Source: Streptomyces colonosanans (GTDB lineage: Bacteria; Actinomycetota; Actinomycetes; Streptomycetales; Streptomycetaceae). Taken from it: a stretch of 64,000 nucleotides of DNA. The notes under the pieces are model-generated. The model searched no databases and was not told the DNA's origin. It worked only from the letters and a program-made list of their open reading frames with translations. This document shows, piece after piece, positions 41,090-51,215 of the stretch (position 1 is the first letter of the stretch; each line of letters begins with the position of its first letter). The stretch covers positions 1 through 64,000 of the forward strand of contig NZ_MLYP01000022.1 of the NCBI RefSeq assembly GCF_001866645.1, written 5' to 3'. The position numbers were made by a program, and so were the translations under genes.

Positions 41090-43813
41090 TCAACCGCCGT
41101 CGAGGGCATGGGCGAGCGCGGCCCGAGAGGTGATTCCGAGCTTCGGGAAGATCTTGTAGAGGTGGGCCGCGACGGTGCGGGGCGACAGCTGGAGCTGCCG
41201 GCCGATCTCCTTGTTGGTCAGACCGGTCGCGGCCAGCCGGGCGATGCGCAGTTCCTGGCCGGTGAGGCTGGACGGCTCCGCGGCCGGTCCGCCCGGTGGC
41301 AGAGCCACGGGGTCACCGGCGGCCCGCAGCTCCTCCTCGCAGCGCTGGGCCCAGGGGGCCGCCCGCAGGCGGCGGAATACGTGGTGGGCCGCGCGCAGCG
41401 TATCCCGGGCACCGGGCCGGTGGCGCCGACGCAGCCATGAGCCGTGGGCGAGCCGCAGCCGGGCGAGGTCGAACACCCACTGCTCGGCGCCCGGTACGGC
41501 ATACGCGGCGCGGTAGGCGGCGTCGGCCTCGTCGTCCTCGGCGGCCAGGGCGGTGGCGGCCACGAACAGGAAGGCGTGGCGGCCGGAGATCTCCGCGGAG
41601 CGTGCCGTCCGCCCGGCCGCGATGTGAGCCCGCGCCTCCTCGTGGCGGCCGGTGTGCACGGCGGCCGTCACCAGATCGAAGACCAGTGCGTGGTGCCAGG
41701 GCGGGCCACTGGGCAGCCGCCCGGGCGGGGTGAGCGCGCAGAAGTGCGCATACGCCTCCTCGTAGCGCCGGTGAGCGAGCGCGGCCAGGCCGTGCAGGTG
41801 GGTCAGGCGCTCGAGGACGTACCGCATCCGGGCCCGCGTGGCGGTCGGCCTGATGGCCTGCTCGATCTCCCGCAGTCCGGCCTCGTCTCCCCGGCCTGCC
41901 AGGAAGTGGGCGTAGTACTGGCGGAACATCAGGGCGTTGGTGTGGTAGCCGAGTTCATCCGCGATCTCGGCCTCGCGCAGGCAGACTGCCGCCTGGTCCC
42001 AGTGTCCGAGCAGGAAATCCTGGTGGCACTTGGCCTTCGCGACCGAGCCCTGGGTGGCGTAGCCGTGCAGCCCGGAGAAGCGCTGCCACAGGTCGCCCCC
42101 CGGGCATTCGAGCGCTGAGGCGGTCCACAGCAGGAGCCAGGCCGCACCGGCCTCCTGTTCCTCGGTCATGCCTTCGGCCACCGCCCGTAGGGTGGCGGCC
42201 GCGTCCGGGCCCGGGTCGGTCCAGGCCCGCAGGCACAGCCGGCCCGCCTCGGAGACGTCCTCCCGGTGCCGTTCCAGGGCTCGCCAGGCCCAGGGGTCGT
42301 CCGTGTAGGTGGCGGCCAGGAGCAGTTTGAAGTAGGCCTGTTCGACCAGCCCGCCGAAGGTGTCGGCGCCTGGCGCGGTCAGCGCGTCGAGGGCAGCGGG
42401 CAGCAGTGCGGCGGAGGACTCGAAGTCGATGTGGTGGCTCTGGTCGGCGTAGACCACCGCGTACGAGAACAGCGGAGTGACGTCCTGCGGCACCGTGCTG
42501 GCCTTCAGCTCCTCCACCAGGGCCGCGGTGTGGCGCAACTGCCCGCCGCGGGCCGACATCACCGCGGCCCAGGTGAGCCTTCGGACGCGGTCGCAGGAGC
42601 TGGGGCTGAGGGCGGCGGCGCGTTCGAGCAGGAGCGCACCCTCCGCGTCGCCGCCTCGACGGGCGAGATCGCGGCCGGCCTCCTGGAGGCGGTGCGCGAG
42701 GTCCCCGTCGGGTAACAGCGCGGCGGACGCCTCGTGGACCAGCCGTCGGGGGTCGTCCGGCGCGAGGGCTTCGGACAGGGCGCGGTGCGCCTCGCGGCGC
42801 GCGGTGTCGGAGGCGGTGGAGACGACGGCGGTACGGACCAAGGGGTGCCGGAACACCAGTTGTCCGGCCGTGTCGAGCCGGGCCAGTCCGTCCGCCTCGA
42901 TCCGTTCCAGGATCTCCCGCGCGTTCTCGTCCGCGAGGGCGCGCGGCCACGCGCCGCTGCTGAAGTCCGGGCCGGTGGCCAGTGCTCCGAGCAGCAGAAG
43001 GCGCCCCACGTCTGGCGTCACCGTTCCGAGCCGTTCGGCGAATATCCGTTCCAGCTTCCGCCCCAGGGGCAGCCGATCCGGCAGCGGAGCGGCCCCCCGC
43101 TGCTGGGCGGCCGCCAGTTGGCGCGGCAGCTCCACCAGCGCCAGAGGGTTGCCGGCCGCCTCCGTCAGGACGCGATCCCTGGCGGGCGCGGCGAGTTCGG
43201 GATAGCAGGCGCCCAGCAGCAAGGCCGCGTCCGTCCGGGGCAGGGCCCGCACGTCGACTGCCTCGGCCGACCATGCCTGAGCAGCCGGTCCGCCTGGGCG
43301 GGTGGCACCGACGATCACCATCGGTAGTCCGGCACAGCGCCGGTGGAGGAAGGCGAAGACGGTCGCGCTCGACGAGTCGATCCAGTGCAGGTCGTCCAGG
43401 AGCAGCAGCACGGGGGCGGTCCGCACCGCCTCTTCCAGCAGAGCCAGGGCGGCGGCGCCGACGGCGAATCCGCTCGGGGTTCCGGAGCGTACTCCAAGCG
43501 CGCTCTCCAGGGCCTCCCGCTGGTGGCCGGACAGGGCGCCGGATCGCTGGAGCAGCGACCAGACGGCCTGGTGGAGGGCTCCGAACGCGAGGTCCGTCTC
43601 CGCCTCCGTGCCGACCGCGCGCAGGACGGTGAATCCGCGCTCGCGCGCCGCGCGCTGCACCCAGGCCACCAGCGTGCTCTTGCCGACGCCGGCCTCGCCG
43701 CGCAGCAGCACCGTGGAACCGCTCGCGCCGTCCACAGCCTGGACCAGGGCCGCGGTCAGCAGCTCCGTCTCCTGCTGCCGCCCGACCAGGACCGGAACCC
43801 GCGTGTTCTCCAC
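41090..43813 (-). CDS. large ATP-binding LuxR-family (LAL) regulator
   Basis: A 907-residue LAL regulator. The AAA-type ATPase domain begins at residue 8 (VGRQQETELLTAAL), with Walker A LRGEAGVGKSTLV near 38 and Walker B VLLLLDDLHWID near 133. The middle 500 residues are TPR-like helices. The C-terminal LuxR helix-turn-helix (last 60 residues) is LTGQELRIARLAATGLTNKEIG, LQLSPRTVAAHLYKIFPKLGI. LAL proteins activate secondary-metabolism or sugar genes using ATP. A GTG at 43813 is chosen; the upstream reading is Gly/Arg-rich. Its HTH is nearly the same as that of the LAL gene at 45966-48731. Confidence 0.9.
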   Translation of the reverse strand: MENTRVPVLVGRQQETELLTAALVQAVDGASGSTVLLRGEAGVGKSTLVAWVQRAARERGFTVLRAVGTEAETDLAFGALHQAVWSLLQRSGALSGHQREALESALGVRSGTPSGFAVGAAALALLEEAVRTAPVLLLLDDLHWIDSSSATVFAFLHRRCAGLPMVIVGATRPGGPAAQAWSAEAVDVRALPRTDAALLLGACYPELAAPARDRVLTEAAGNPLALVELPRQLAAAQQRGAAPLPDRLPLGRKLERIFAERLGTVTPDVGRLLLLGALATGPDFSSGAWPRALADENAREILERIEADGLARLDTAGQLVFRHPLVRTAVVSTASDTARREAHRALSEALAPDDPRRLVHEASAALLPDGDLAHRLQEAGRDLARRGGDAEGALLLERAAALSPSSCDRVRRLTWAAVMSARGGQLRHTAALVEELKASTVPQDVTPLFSYAVVYADQSHHIDFESSAALLPAALDALTAPGADTFGGLVEQAYFKLLLAATYTDDPWAWRALERHREDVSEAGRLCLRAWTDPGPDAAATLRAVAEGMTEEQEAGAAWLLLWTASALECPGGDLWQRFSGLHGYATQGSVAKAKCHQDFLLGHWDQAAVCLREAEIADELGYHTNALMFRQYYAHFLAGRGDEAGLREIEQAIRPTATRARMRYVLERLTHLHGLAALAHRRYEEAYAHFCALTPPGRLPSGPPWHHALVFDLVTAAVHTGRHEEARAHIAAGRTARSAEISGRHAFLFVAATALAAEDDEADAAYRAAYAVPGAEQWVFDLARLRLAHGSWLRRRHRPGARDTLRAAHHVFRRLRAAPWAQRCEEELRAAGDPVALPPGGPAAEPSSLTGQELRIARLAATGLTNKEIGRQLQLSPRTVAAHLYKIFPKLGITSRAALAHALDGG

Positions 43814-44062
43814 CGCTCTTCGTCCCCCTCGGGCCGGCCCGCTCCCCCGGGCGCCCAAGGTTACCGCCCGTCAGGTCCTGTCGTTGCCACGCTGGGTACG
43901 GATCCGAACACGACCGCGAGTGCCTTCGCGGTCAATCACCCTTTCGCTCACAGCACCGTCGTAGGTGGCCCGCATCACTAGCGTGCCGGGTGCCGGGCGT
44001 CACGGCTTCCGACGTACCCGGCGCGAACCGCGCCCGGGCGCACCGATGAAGGAGATCGTCCG

Positions 44063-44319
44063 ATGCGATCGGAACACGCCGGGAGGCTTCGCGCCGCAGG
44101 TGCTCGTGCGTCGCGCGTGCTGGGAACGGTGCTGGCCGGCTTCGCCTCAGCGGCTACAACTGGTCGGGCTGGCCGCACAGCTCCGGTGGCCCCTTCCCCT
44201 CCAGCGCCGCGCCCGAGATCCACGGCTTCCCCGGTGGCGAAGTCTTCGCCGTGCTGTCCTGGGGCAGCGACACCGCGCCCTTCAAGCGGCACATGATCGT
44301 GATGAAGCGCGTCATGTGA
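44063..44319 (+). pseudogene. remnant of a secreted protein
   Basis: The ATG at 44063 opens a signal-peptide-like stretch (RVLGTVLAGFASA). After a frame change near 44146 another frame reads SGYNWSGWPHSSGGPFPSSA, GFPGGEVFAVLSWGSD and KRHMIVMKRVM before the stop at 44317. The two parts look like the ends of one exported protein joined by deletion. The family is unknown to me. Confidence 0.4.
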
Positions 44320-44418
44320 CAGCGAACCCGCCCGTGTGCCGGACCTGACAGCGGGCGCCTCCTCCAAGGCGTGCCGTGGGCTGGCCTGTCCTTCGCCGCT
44401 CTTCGTTCCCGGGACGGC

Positions 44419-44840
44419 TCAGGAGTACTGCATCAGCTCGAGCCTCGCCGGGGCCGTCCAGTCGTGGTGCTCGAACGGCAAGTAGGCGCGGACCGCCGGA
44501 ACATCGGCCGGATGGGCGGGATCGCGGAGGCGCAGGTCACAGCCGACACGCTCCACGATGTCGATGCCGCCGGGATCCGGGCCTCGGACCGGGAGCCGGA
44601 CGGGCGACGCCGGATCGCCCCACTCCCAGCCGGGCCCGAACCAGCGGTAGCGGTCGAGCAGCAGGTTGAGCCCAGCGCAGGCGCCGAGTTCGAGCAACCT
44701 GATCGGTGGGGCCCACAGCAGGGCCAGGCCGTGCAGCAGCACCGCGGCGCTGGAGGGCTCGTTGTTGCACCGGGCTGTTCAGCACAGTGGCGATCTCGGC
44801 GGGATGGTCTGAGACCTGCCGTGACGATGAGGTCCCCACC
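44419..44840 (-). pseudogene. frameshifted, truncated DUF2332 family protein
   Basis: The minus strand reads [15 protein letters not shown], then in another frame [37 protein letters not shown] and [14 protein letters not shown], ending at 44419. The RTRxVQTNEVxRAAxLLP...LLE(V/L)GASAGLNLLxDRY pattern is that of DUF2332. One frameshift near 44770 and a missing C-terminal half show it is broken. Confidence 0.65.
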
Positions 44841-45199
44841 GTTCGTCATCGGCAGCGCGGAGTGCGCGGAGGTGTGGACCAGGCGGTGCAGGAACTCGCT
44901 ACTCTCGCTGGCCGAGGCGAGCCGGTCGCGCATGGCGCAGCAGTGCTGTCGCAGGGACTCGACCCGATGCCCGTAGCCGTCGGCGACCTATGGGTCCCGC
45001 AGGCTCGCCCGGGCGGCCGGTTCGGTGCGCGACCGTGCCCGCAGTCCAGCTCCGTGGGCTGCTCGCCGTCCAACAGGCGTTCCGCCAGTTCGACCACGGC
45101 GGCCGTCTCCTCGTCGGGAGTGGTCCGCAACACGCGGGACTCCTCTTCGGAGTCGGAAAGAGGCTTCCCAGACGGCGAGTTGACCGATACCGGCACCAA
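44841..45199 (-). pseudogene. unknown protein, probably frameshifted
   Basis: The minus strand reads PLSDSEEESRVLRTTPDEET, AAVVELAERLLDGEQPTELD and then, in another frame near 44990, VADGYGHRVESLRQHCCAMR and EFLHRLVHTSAHSALP. Composition is protein-like in both parts. I do not recognise the family. Confidence 0.3.
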
Positions 45200-45360
45200 C
45201 GGGCCTCGGTGCGCCGAGGGTCAACAACGCATGCGCGCAGAGGTCATCGCACCGTCCCGGGCCGACTAGCTTCGGCTCTCGTACGAGCCGGGCGGCCCCG
45301 CGCGACTGCGGCAGGGAGCGGAACCCGGCTGCGCCCCCATCCAGACAAGGCTGGCAGACC

Positions 45361-45810
45361 AGTGGTCGACCCCCACGACAGGCAACCGGGCACCGCCACT
45401 GACGAGTTGTGGTGTCCGTTCCCCTCCCTGATGAATCCCCATGCTGAGCAGGCCGACCAGCGGAGCCTGGCCTGGCTGGCGCGGCACCGGCTGCTGGACG
45501 GGCAGCGCCAGCAAGCGGACCGGCTCCGGCGTCAACGCAGCGGCCACCTGGCCGCGCGGACCAATCCCGAGGTATCCGCCGAGATGCTGCGTCTGCTGTC
45601 CGACTGGTACGTATGGCTCTTCGCCTTCGACGACGGGTATTGCGAAGACCGTGAACGCGGCAGCCGATCCGGCCCGTTGGCCCGTACGACCGCCCTACTG
45701 GCACGGACGCTCGACCCCGAGCCGCCCGCGGCCGACGTGGATGGACCGGCCCGTACCTACGTGGTGGCCCTGCGGGAGATACGGGACCGAGTCGCCGCAC
45801 AGGCTTCGCG
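45361..45810 (+). pseudogene. truncated class I terpene synthase
   Basis: The plus strand reads CPFPSLMNPHAEQADQRSL, RTNPEVSAEMLRLLSDWYVW and LFAFDDGYCED. FDDGYCED is the Asp-rich metal motif (DDxxxD) of bacterial terpene synthases, preceded by the usual FPS..NPH.....R...W opening. After ALREIRDRVAAQAS it degenerates near 45810. The second metal motif (NDxxSxxxE) is missing, so it cannot be active. Confidence 0.65.
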
Positions 45811-45965
45811 AACTCGCGGCGGCGCGCGCCCGCACCGGTCGGCCAGCGCAGTTGACCGGCCCGATCCGCGCCTCCTCGATCACCCCCGTCGCGCACGGTC
45901 AGCTCCGCGGCCACGGCCACCTGGGCGCCAGTAGGAGCGGGTGCGCCGGTGCTCGATGAAGCCGT

Positions 45966-48731
45966 TCACGGCCGGTCCATCTGCTCCAGCGCGTCGCGCA
46001 GGGCGGCCCGGGACGTGATGCCCAACTTCGGGAAGAGCTGGTAGAGGTGGGTCGAGACGGTCCGCGGCGACAGCAAGAGCCTTTTCCCGATCTGCTTGTT
46101 GGTCAGACCTGTGGCAGCGAGGCGAGCGATCTCCCACTGCTGCGGCGTCAGAGCGGGGCCACCGGGCAGGGTACGGGCGGGGGTCGGGATGCCGCAGGCG
46201 CGCAGCTCCTTGTTGGCCCGCTCCGTCCACGGGTGGGCGCCGAGTCGCCCGAAGGTTTCCGCGGCGGCACTCAGGTACTTGCGGGCCTGCGCCGGTGCTT
46301 TGCCGCGGCGGAGTCGCTCGCCGTGGTACAGCTGGATGCGGGCATGGTCGAAGGGCCAGCGTTCGGCCCCCTGGACGGCCAGGACTTCACCCAGACCTCG
46401 TGCTGCCTCGTCGTCGCTCTCCGCTGCCAGCGCGGCTGAGGCGAGCAGCACCATGTTCAACCGCGGTGACACCGCTTCAAGGCCGGCGTCCCGGGCTGCC
46501 CTGACATGGTCAGCGGCCTTCTCGCGTCGACCCGTGCGCACTGCGGCCTCCACCTGATCCAGGATCGCCCACAGTGCGTGCCCGGCGAAGGGGGCGAACG
46601 TGCCGGGCGGCGTGATCTTGCCGGCGTGTTGGTAGGCCTCTTCGAAGTCGCCTTGTGACAGGGCGATCAGCGTCCGGGCATGGGCGGCGTAGCAGCCGAC
46701 GGCATGGCCTCGGCGGGAGCCGGCCCACTGGTCCATCTGATCGGCGTACCCGCGAGCAGCCGGGTAGTCGCCGCAGACTGCGTACACGCAGGCAAGCACG
46801 AACTTGCCGGTCCAGGAACGCAGCGGATAGTCAAGCTCCTCACACCAGCGCAGACCCTGCTGGGCCACCTGTCGAAGCTCCGGCCATTGGCCGGTGAACC
46901 AGGCATGACTGCTCCACAGGAACGAGGCTTGGATGGCGGGGAAGATGTTCTGCCCGCTCAGTCCGCCGCGAGCCGTGAGCCGCAGCGGCTCTTCCATCTC
47001 ACCGAGGCGGTCCGCGTAGGCGCCGGATGTGGCGATTCGCACGATCCGCACTGGATCCGACGTGCCGGGAAGCGCCTGGATGGCGGCGTCGAGCCGGTCC
47101 CAGTCGGCTGGGCGGGCCCGGGCCGGATCGGCGAAGGTGGCCCGCAACAAGTGCAGGGTGTCCGGAACCGAGGTGCACTTCGACAGTGCCGTGTCGAAGT
47201 CCGACCACAGCGCGCGTCGGCCGCCGTGGACGCACACCATCAGCAGGGTGGACAGCGCTTCGAGGAGGGTGGCGTCGTCAAGGTCGTAAGGCTCGGGCTG
47301 CAGGGCGATCGCGCCGGACAGCAGGCGATGGGCCGTGTCGATGTCCCCGTAGCTGTTGAGCAGATACAACGCGGCAGCCACCGCGACGGCCGGGGATTCC
47401 GCATCGGGGGCGGCCTGTCGTACGTCGTCCAGCAGGCGCGGCACATCACGCACGTCGCCGGTGAGGTTGGCGCCGACGTACGCCGCCTTGGCCAGCCGCC
47501 GAGCGTAAGCGGACCCCGTCGGGCTCAGCTCGGCGGCGCGTACCAAGGCCGCCACCGCGTTCGGTCCGTCGCCGCGGCAGGCGCTGACATCGGCGGCTTC
47601 CTCGAGCAGGGCGGCAATCTGTTCGTCGGGCTCGACGGCGGCCTGCGCCAGATGCCAGGCCCGCTGCTCGGGGACTTTGATCCATGCCTCGGCGAGTGCG
47701 CGGTGCACGTTGCGTCGTTGGTCGCTGGTCGACAGGTCCACCACTGCGGAGCGTATGAGCGAGTGTCGGAATGCCAGCCGTCCGCTCGTGTCGTCGACGT
47801 GGACGAGTTGCATGCGCTCTGCCGAAGCCAGGTGCTTCAGGCTGCACCGTCCGGCCACCGCGCGGCGCACGACGAGCATGTTTCCGCTGCCCTCCAGCGC
47901 GGCAACGAGCAGCAGGTGCCGTGTGGCCGGTGGCAAGGTCCTGATGCGGGAGGCGAAAGTCGACTGGAGCCGCTGGGTCAGCGGGATGCGCTTCGGCAGA
48001 GCTTGGGACGCGGTCCGCTGGGACTCGGTCAGCGCGGCCGGGAGTTCCAACAGGGCCAGGGGATTGCCTTCGGCATCGGCGATCAGACGCCGTCGAACCC
48101 GCGAGGCGAGCGCCGGGAAGCGGCGGCGGAGCAACTCGTCGGAGGCGGCCTCGCTGAGCGGACCCAATTCATGCAGAGGAAGCCCGCTGTGGTCGAAGAA
48201 ACCCTCTTCCCCGAGCCGGATCGCACAGACCAGCCCCATTCCGGTACCGGGGAGTCGACGAGCAACCTGCCCCAGGACGAAGGCACTTGCCCGGTCCAGC
48301 CACTGTGCGTCGTCCAGCACCAGGAATGCGGGGATGTCGCCGAGGTCCGAGGCCAGCGCCACTACGGCCTCTGCGACCACATCGTGCCCGGGTGCCGCGC
48401 CCCGCTCGAAGCCGAGGGCTCCGGCAAGGGCAGGCACCCTCGCCGCTCTTGAGTGGATCTCGGGTACCGACGTCAACAGCTGCCGCAGAGCGCCGTAACT
48501 GGCCTGCGCCCGGTACTGCACACCGACGGCATGCAGCACCAGCATCCCCATGGCTGCGGCTTCCTGGGCGACAGCGGCAAGCAGCGCCGTCTTTCCGACT
48601 CCCGGCTCTCCCACCAGCGCCAGAGATCCGCCATGACGCGGGATGCCGGCCAGGAAGACGCCCAGCCGCTTTATGTCTGCTTCCCGGCCGACCAGGGAGC
48701 CGTCCCCGTCGTCGCTGGATCGGTCGATCAT
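45966..48731 (-). CDS. large ATP-binding LuxR-family (LAL) regulator
   Basis: A 921-residue LAL regulator. It opens GSLVGREADIKRLGVFLAGI with Walker A GEPGVGKTALL near residue 42 and Walker B FLVLDDAQWLD near 140. The long helical middle contains RLAFRHSLIRSAVV and TPR-like pairs. The C-terminal LuxR helix-turn-helix reads LTPQQWEIARLAATGLTNKQIG, LLLSPRTVSTHLYQLFPKLGI. ATG at 48731 follows AAGGGGGCG. It is divergent from an alpha/beta hydrolase gene at 49009 and could control it. A decayed patch separates it from the second LAL gene on the same strand. Confidence 0.9.
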   Translation of the reverse strand: MIDRSSDDGDGSLVGREADIKRLGVFLAGIPRHGGSLALVGEPGVGKTALLAAVAQEAAAMGMLVLHAVGVQYRAQASYGALRQLLTSVPEIHSRAARVPALAGALGFERGAAPGHDVVAEAVVALASDLGDIPAFLVLDDAQWLDRASAFVLGQVARRLPGTGMGLVCAIRLGEEGFFDHSGLPLHELGPLSEAASDELLRRRFPALASRVRRRLIADAEGNPLALLELPAALTESQRTASQALPKRIPLTQRLQSTFASRIRTLPPATRHLLLVAALEGSGNMLVVRRAVAGRCSLKHLASAERMQLVHVDDTSGRLAFRHSLIRSAVVDLSTSDQRRNVHRALAEAWIKVPEQRAWHLAQAAVEPDEQIAALLEEAADVSACRGDGPNAVAALVRAAELSPTGSAYARRLAKAAYVGANLTGDVRDVPRLLDDVRQAAPDAESPAVAVAAALYLLNSYGDIDTAHRLLSGAIALQPEPYDLDDATLLEALSTLLMVCVHGGRRALWSDFDTALSKCTSVPDTLHLLRATFADPARARPADWDRLDAAIQALPGTSDPVRIVRIATSGAYADRLGEMEEPLRLTARGGLSGQNIFPAIQASFLWSSHAWFTGQWPELRQVAQQGLRWCEELDYPLRSWTGKFVLACVYAVCGDYPAARGYADQMDQWAGSRRGHAVGCYAAHARTLIALSQGDFEEAYQHAGKITPPGTFAPFAGHALWAILDQVEAAVRTGRREKAADHVRAARDAGLEAVSPRLNMVLLASAALAAESDDEAARGLGEVLAVQGAERWPFDHARIQLYHGERLRRGKAPAQARKYLSAAAETFGRLGAHPWTERANKELRACGIPTPARTLPGGPALTPQQWEIARLAATGLTNKQIGKRLLLSPRTVSTHLYQLFPKLGITSRAALRDALEQMDRP

Positions 48732-49008
48732 GATCGCCCCCTTACCGCGCCCTGAGCGGGCAGCAGCTCCCACGGGACACACGGTCGATGTAGCGCGAGA
48801 TGTCCCAGATGCTAGCCCTGGTCGACCAGGTTTGTGCAGGCAGCGCGATTTCTCTGACGAGGCCTTGAGGAAATCCGCGAGCGGCGGCTCACTGCCACCT
48901 CGGCCGACCCCTGTCACCGAACTACGTCACATGACGGAATCGACGACGTCTGCCTGGCTTCTAGCGTTCTTCGCGTGACCTCGTCCGTCCGATGAAACGG
49001 GAGAAGTG

Positions 49009-49701
49009 ATGAGCGAGAACGTGCAACCCCGCAACATCGTCCTCGTCCACGGCGGCTTCGTGGACGGCTCCGGCTGGCAAGGGGTACACGACCGCCTGAG
49101 CAAGGACGGGTACCGCGTCAGCATCGTTCAAAACCCGACCCTGTCGCTGGAGGGCGACGTCGCCGCCACCCACCAGATCCTCGACGCCCTGGACGGCCCG
49201 GCCGTCCTGGTCGGCCACTCCTACGGCGGCGCTGTGATCAGCGAGGCCGGCAACCACGAGAAAGTGGCCGGCCTCGTCTACATCGCGGCGTTCGCCCCCG
49301 ACAAGGGCGAGTCCGTGAGCACCCTCATCGCCGACCCCGCGCCGGGCGCGCCGGTCCCGCCCATCCTGCCGCCCAGGGACGGCTTCCTGTTCCTGGACCG
49401 CGACAAGTTCGCCGCCTCGTTCGCCGCGGACATCCCCGCCGACCTGGCCGCGTTCATGGCCGACTCCCAGGTCCCCTGGGGCGTCGACGCCCTCAACGGG
49501 GCCGTGTCCAGGCCGGCGTGGCGCGTGAAGCCGGCCTGGTACCTGGTGGCGTCCGACGACCGCATGATCCCCCCGCCCGCCCAGCGCGCCATGGCCGAGC
49601 GGGCCGGAGCCCGGACCGTCGAGACCCCCGGCAGCCACTCCGTCTACGTGTCCCAGCCCGGCGCGGTCGCCGACCTCATCAAGCTGGCCACCGGCCGCTG
49701 A
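49009..49701 (+). CDS. alpha/beta hydrolase (esterase/PNP-aglycone-like type)
   Basis: A 230-residue hydrolase. NIVLVHGGFVDGSGWQGVHD is the oxyanion-hole strand, and the nucleophile elbow is GHSYGG near residue 70. AGLVYIAAFAPDKGESV is the strand after it. The acid lies in LVASDDRMIPP near 185 and the His in GSHSVYVSQPG near 206. The family includes esterases and salicylate-ester-type hydrolases. Start ATG 49009 follows GGGAGAAGTG. It is divergent from a LAL regulator, which suggests ATP-dependent activation; unproven. Confidence 0.88.
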   Translation: MSENVQPRNIVLVHGGFVDGSGWQGVHDRLSKDGYRVSIVQNPTLSLEGDVAATHQILDALDGPAVLVGHSYGGAVISEAGNHEKVAGLVYIAAFAPDKGESVSTLIADPAPGAPVPPILPPRDGFLFLDRDKFAASFAADIPADLAAFMADSQVPWGVDALNGAVSRPAWRVKPAWYLVASDDRMIPPPAQRAMAERAGARTVETPGSHSVYVSQPGAVADLIKLATGR

Positions 49702-50389
49702 CCGCGGGCCGAGACCCCGACGGCCAAGCCACGCCTCCGGCCCGCAATCCGTCTCCAGCAGCCGCCCTCCGACACCATGCATGTGGCGGTCTCTCCCGTG
49801 AAGCTCGCGACCGGACTACGACTTTGGGAGTCCGATGAGCTGCTCGACCGATTCCACCTCGACGTCGTGCCCAGCCCGAGCGGCGTGACGACCACCTGTT
49901 CTGGCGAAAGTGACCGGTTCCAGGGCGGCCCTGGTCGACTGTTCGCCTCCCGGGGCTGCCCTGAGGCGGGTCGGCGAGCCGCGCTTCGGGCGGTCAGCTG
50001 GCCTTGGCGAGTTCTTCGGCTCGTGATCCTCGATCACTTCGACACCGCGGACGGCGCGGACCGTGACCATCAAGCTGGTGGCCTACGCCGAGACGGTGCG
50101 GGCTCTACGCGACCGGCCGACCCCCGGGGTGTCCGTGGTGCTCTTTGCCGGCCTGGCCAAGGTGCGCCCCAGTCATGAGGCCGCTGGCGCGGCATGCCGA
50201 ACGCGGGCTCCGCCGGGTTCAGGAGGCGGGGAACAGGGGCCAACCGGACATCGGGCCGCCGTCGAGCGTGAGCGTCTGATCGGTGCGCGGGCTCCATGGG
50301 TTCGACGAGTTCGCCCCGCAGTCCGCGCTCTTTCAGGAGGCCCAGGAGGCCCGGTGGCCCGGTGGCCCGGCTGCTGGACGGCTGACGTT
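49702..50389. other. intergenic, nothing recognised
   Basis: About 690 bp between the hydrolase and the NmrA remnant. A hairpin pairs GCGGGCCG (49704-49711) with CGGCCCGC (49738-49745) right after the hydrolase stop and may be its terminator. The rest holds no supportable gene; short frames do not resemble known families. Confidence 0.4.
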
Positions 50390-51214
50390 TCAGCGGGCCG
50401 CTGTCGGGAACGTGTGGTGCGCCCAGTCGGCGTAGCTGCTCCACCGGACCTCCGGGTGAGCAGCGTGCAGCGCGGGGAGGTCGACGCGGTAGCCGGGCCC
50501 GTTCAGAAACGTCCACATCGCATGCATGTCCGGGTTGGTGACCGCGGTCAGAGGTACTTGCTGATGGCGGACTTCCCGTCCCAGCACCGCGCCGAGGGCG
50601 GCCGCCATCTGACGGGGAGTGGGCGCATCGCTGGCCAGTTCGATACGCAGCCCGACGTAGGGTGCAGGGCTGAGCAGCACTTCCGCCGCGAACTCACCAA
50701 GGTCGGGGCGGGCAAGCTGTTGCAACGGCCGATCGGGCGGCAGCGGCAGGTCGAGAATGCCGCTGAAGATGCGCTCTGCTCCGCCGAGAGCGTTGTCGAA
50801 GAAATACGTCGGCCCCAGAATCGTATGGGGTACGTCACCAGCGGCCAGCTCGGCTTCGATGCATGCCTTGCTGTCGAAATGCGGTACCCCGCTCTGCTGG
50901 TCGGCTCCAGCGACCGAGCTGAACACGAGATGCGGCACGCCCATCTTTTCGGCGGCAGCCAGGATTGCCTGTCCCTGGCCCACTTCCGCCTCCACACCGG
51001 CCTCGAAGGGAGTGGTGAACGCGAAGACCCCCGCCACCCCGCTCATCGCAGCGGCGAGCGACCCACGATCGCTCAATGACCCCGCCACCACTTCGGCACC
51101 CTGGTCGGCCAGTTCCCGAGCCACTTTCCTCGCGGGTCGCGCACCAGCGCCGCGGACCCGGGCCCGGCGACCCAGCAGCGCGTCGGCCACGGCCCTGCCC
51201 TGTCCCCCGGTCGC
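50390..51214 (-). pseudogene. NmrA-family NAD(P)-binding protein lacking its 5' end
   Basis: The minus strand reads LAATGGQGRAVADALLG, QGAEVVAGSLSDRGSLAAAM, GVPHLVFSSVAGADQQSGVP and PHTILGPTYFFDNALGG to a natural C-terminus. Normal proteins begin with a strand M.(I/V)LVTGATGGQG; here the first strand and start codon are gone and the Rossmann motif has AATGGQG. A GTG at 51190 could start a product without the NAD-binding loop, hence not functional. It is cut at the same point as the AraC remnant on the other strand. Confidence 0.6.
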
Positions 51215-51215
51215 C

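Noticed and set aside
46680..48452. 590-codon plus-strand frame
   Set aside because: Antisense shadow of the LAL regulator gene with no recognisable domain.
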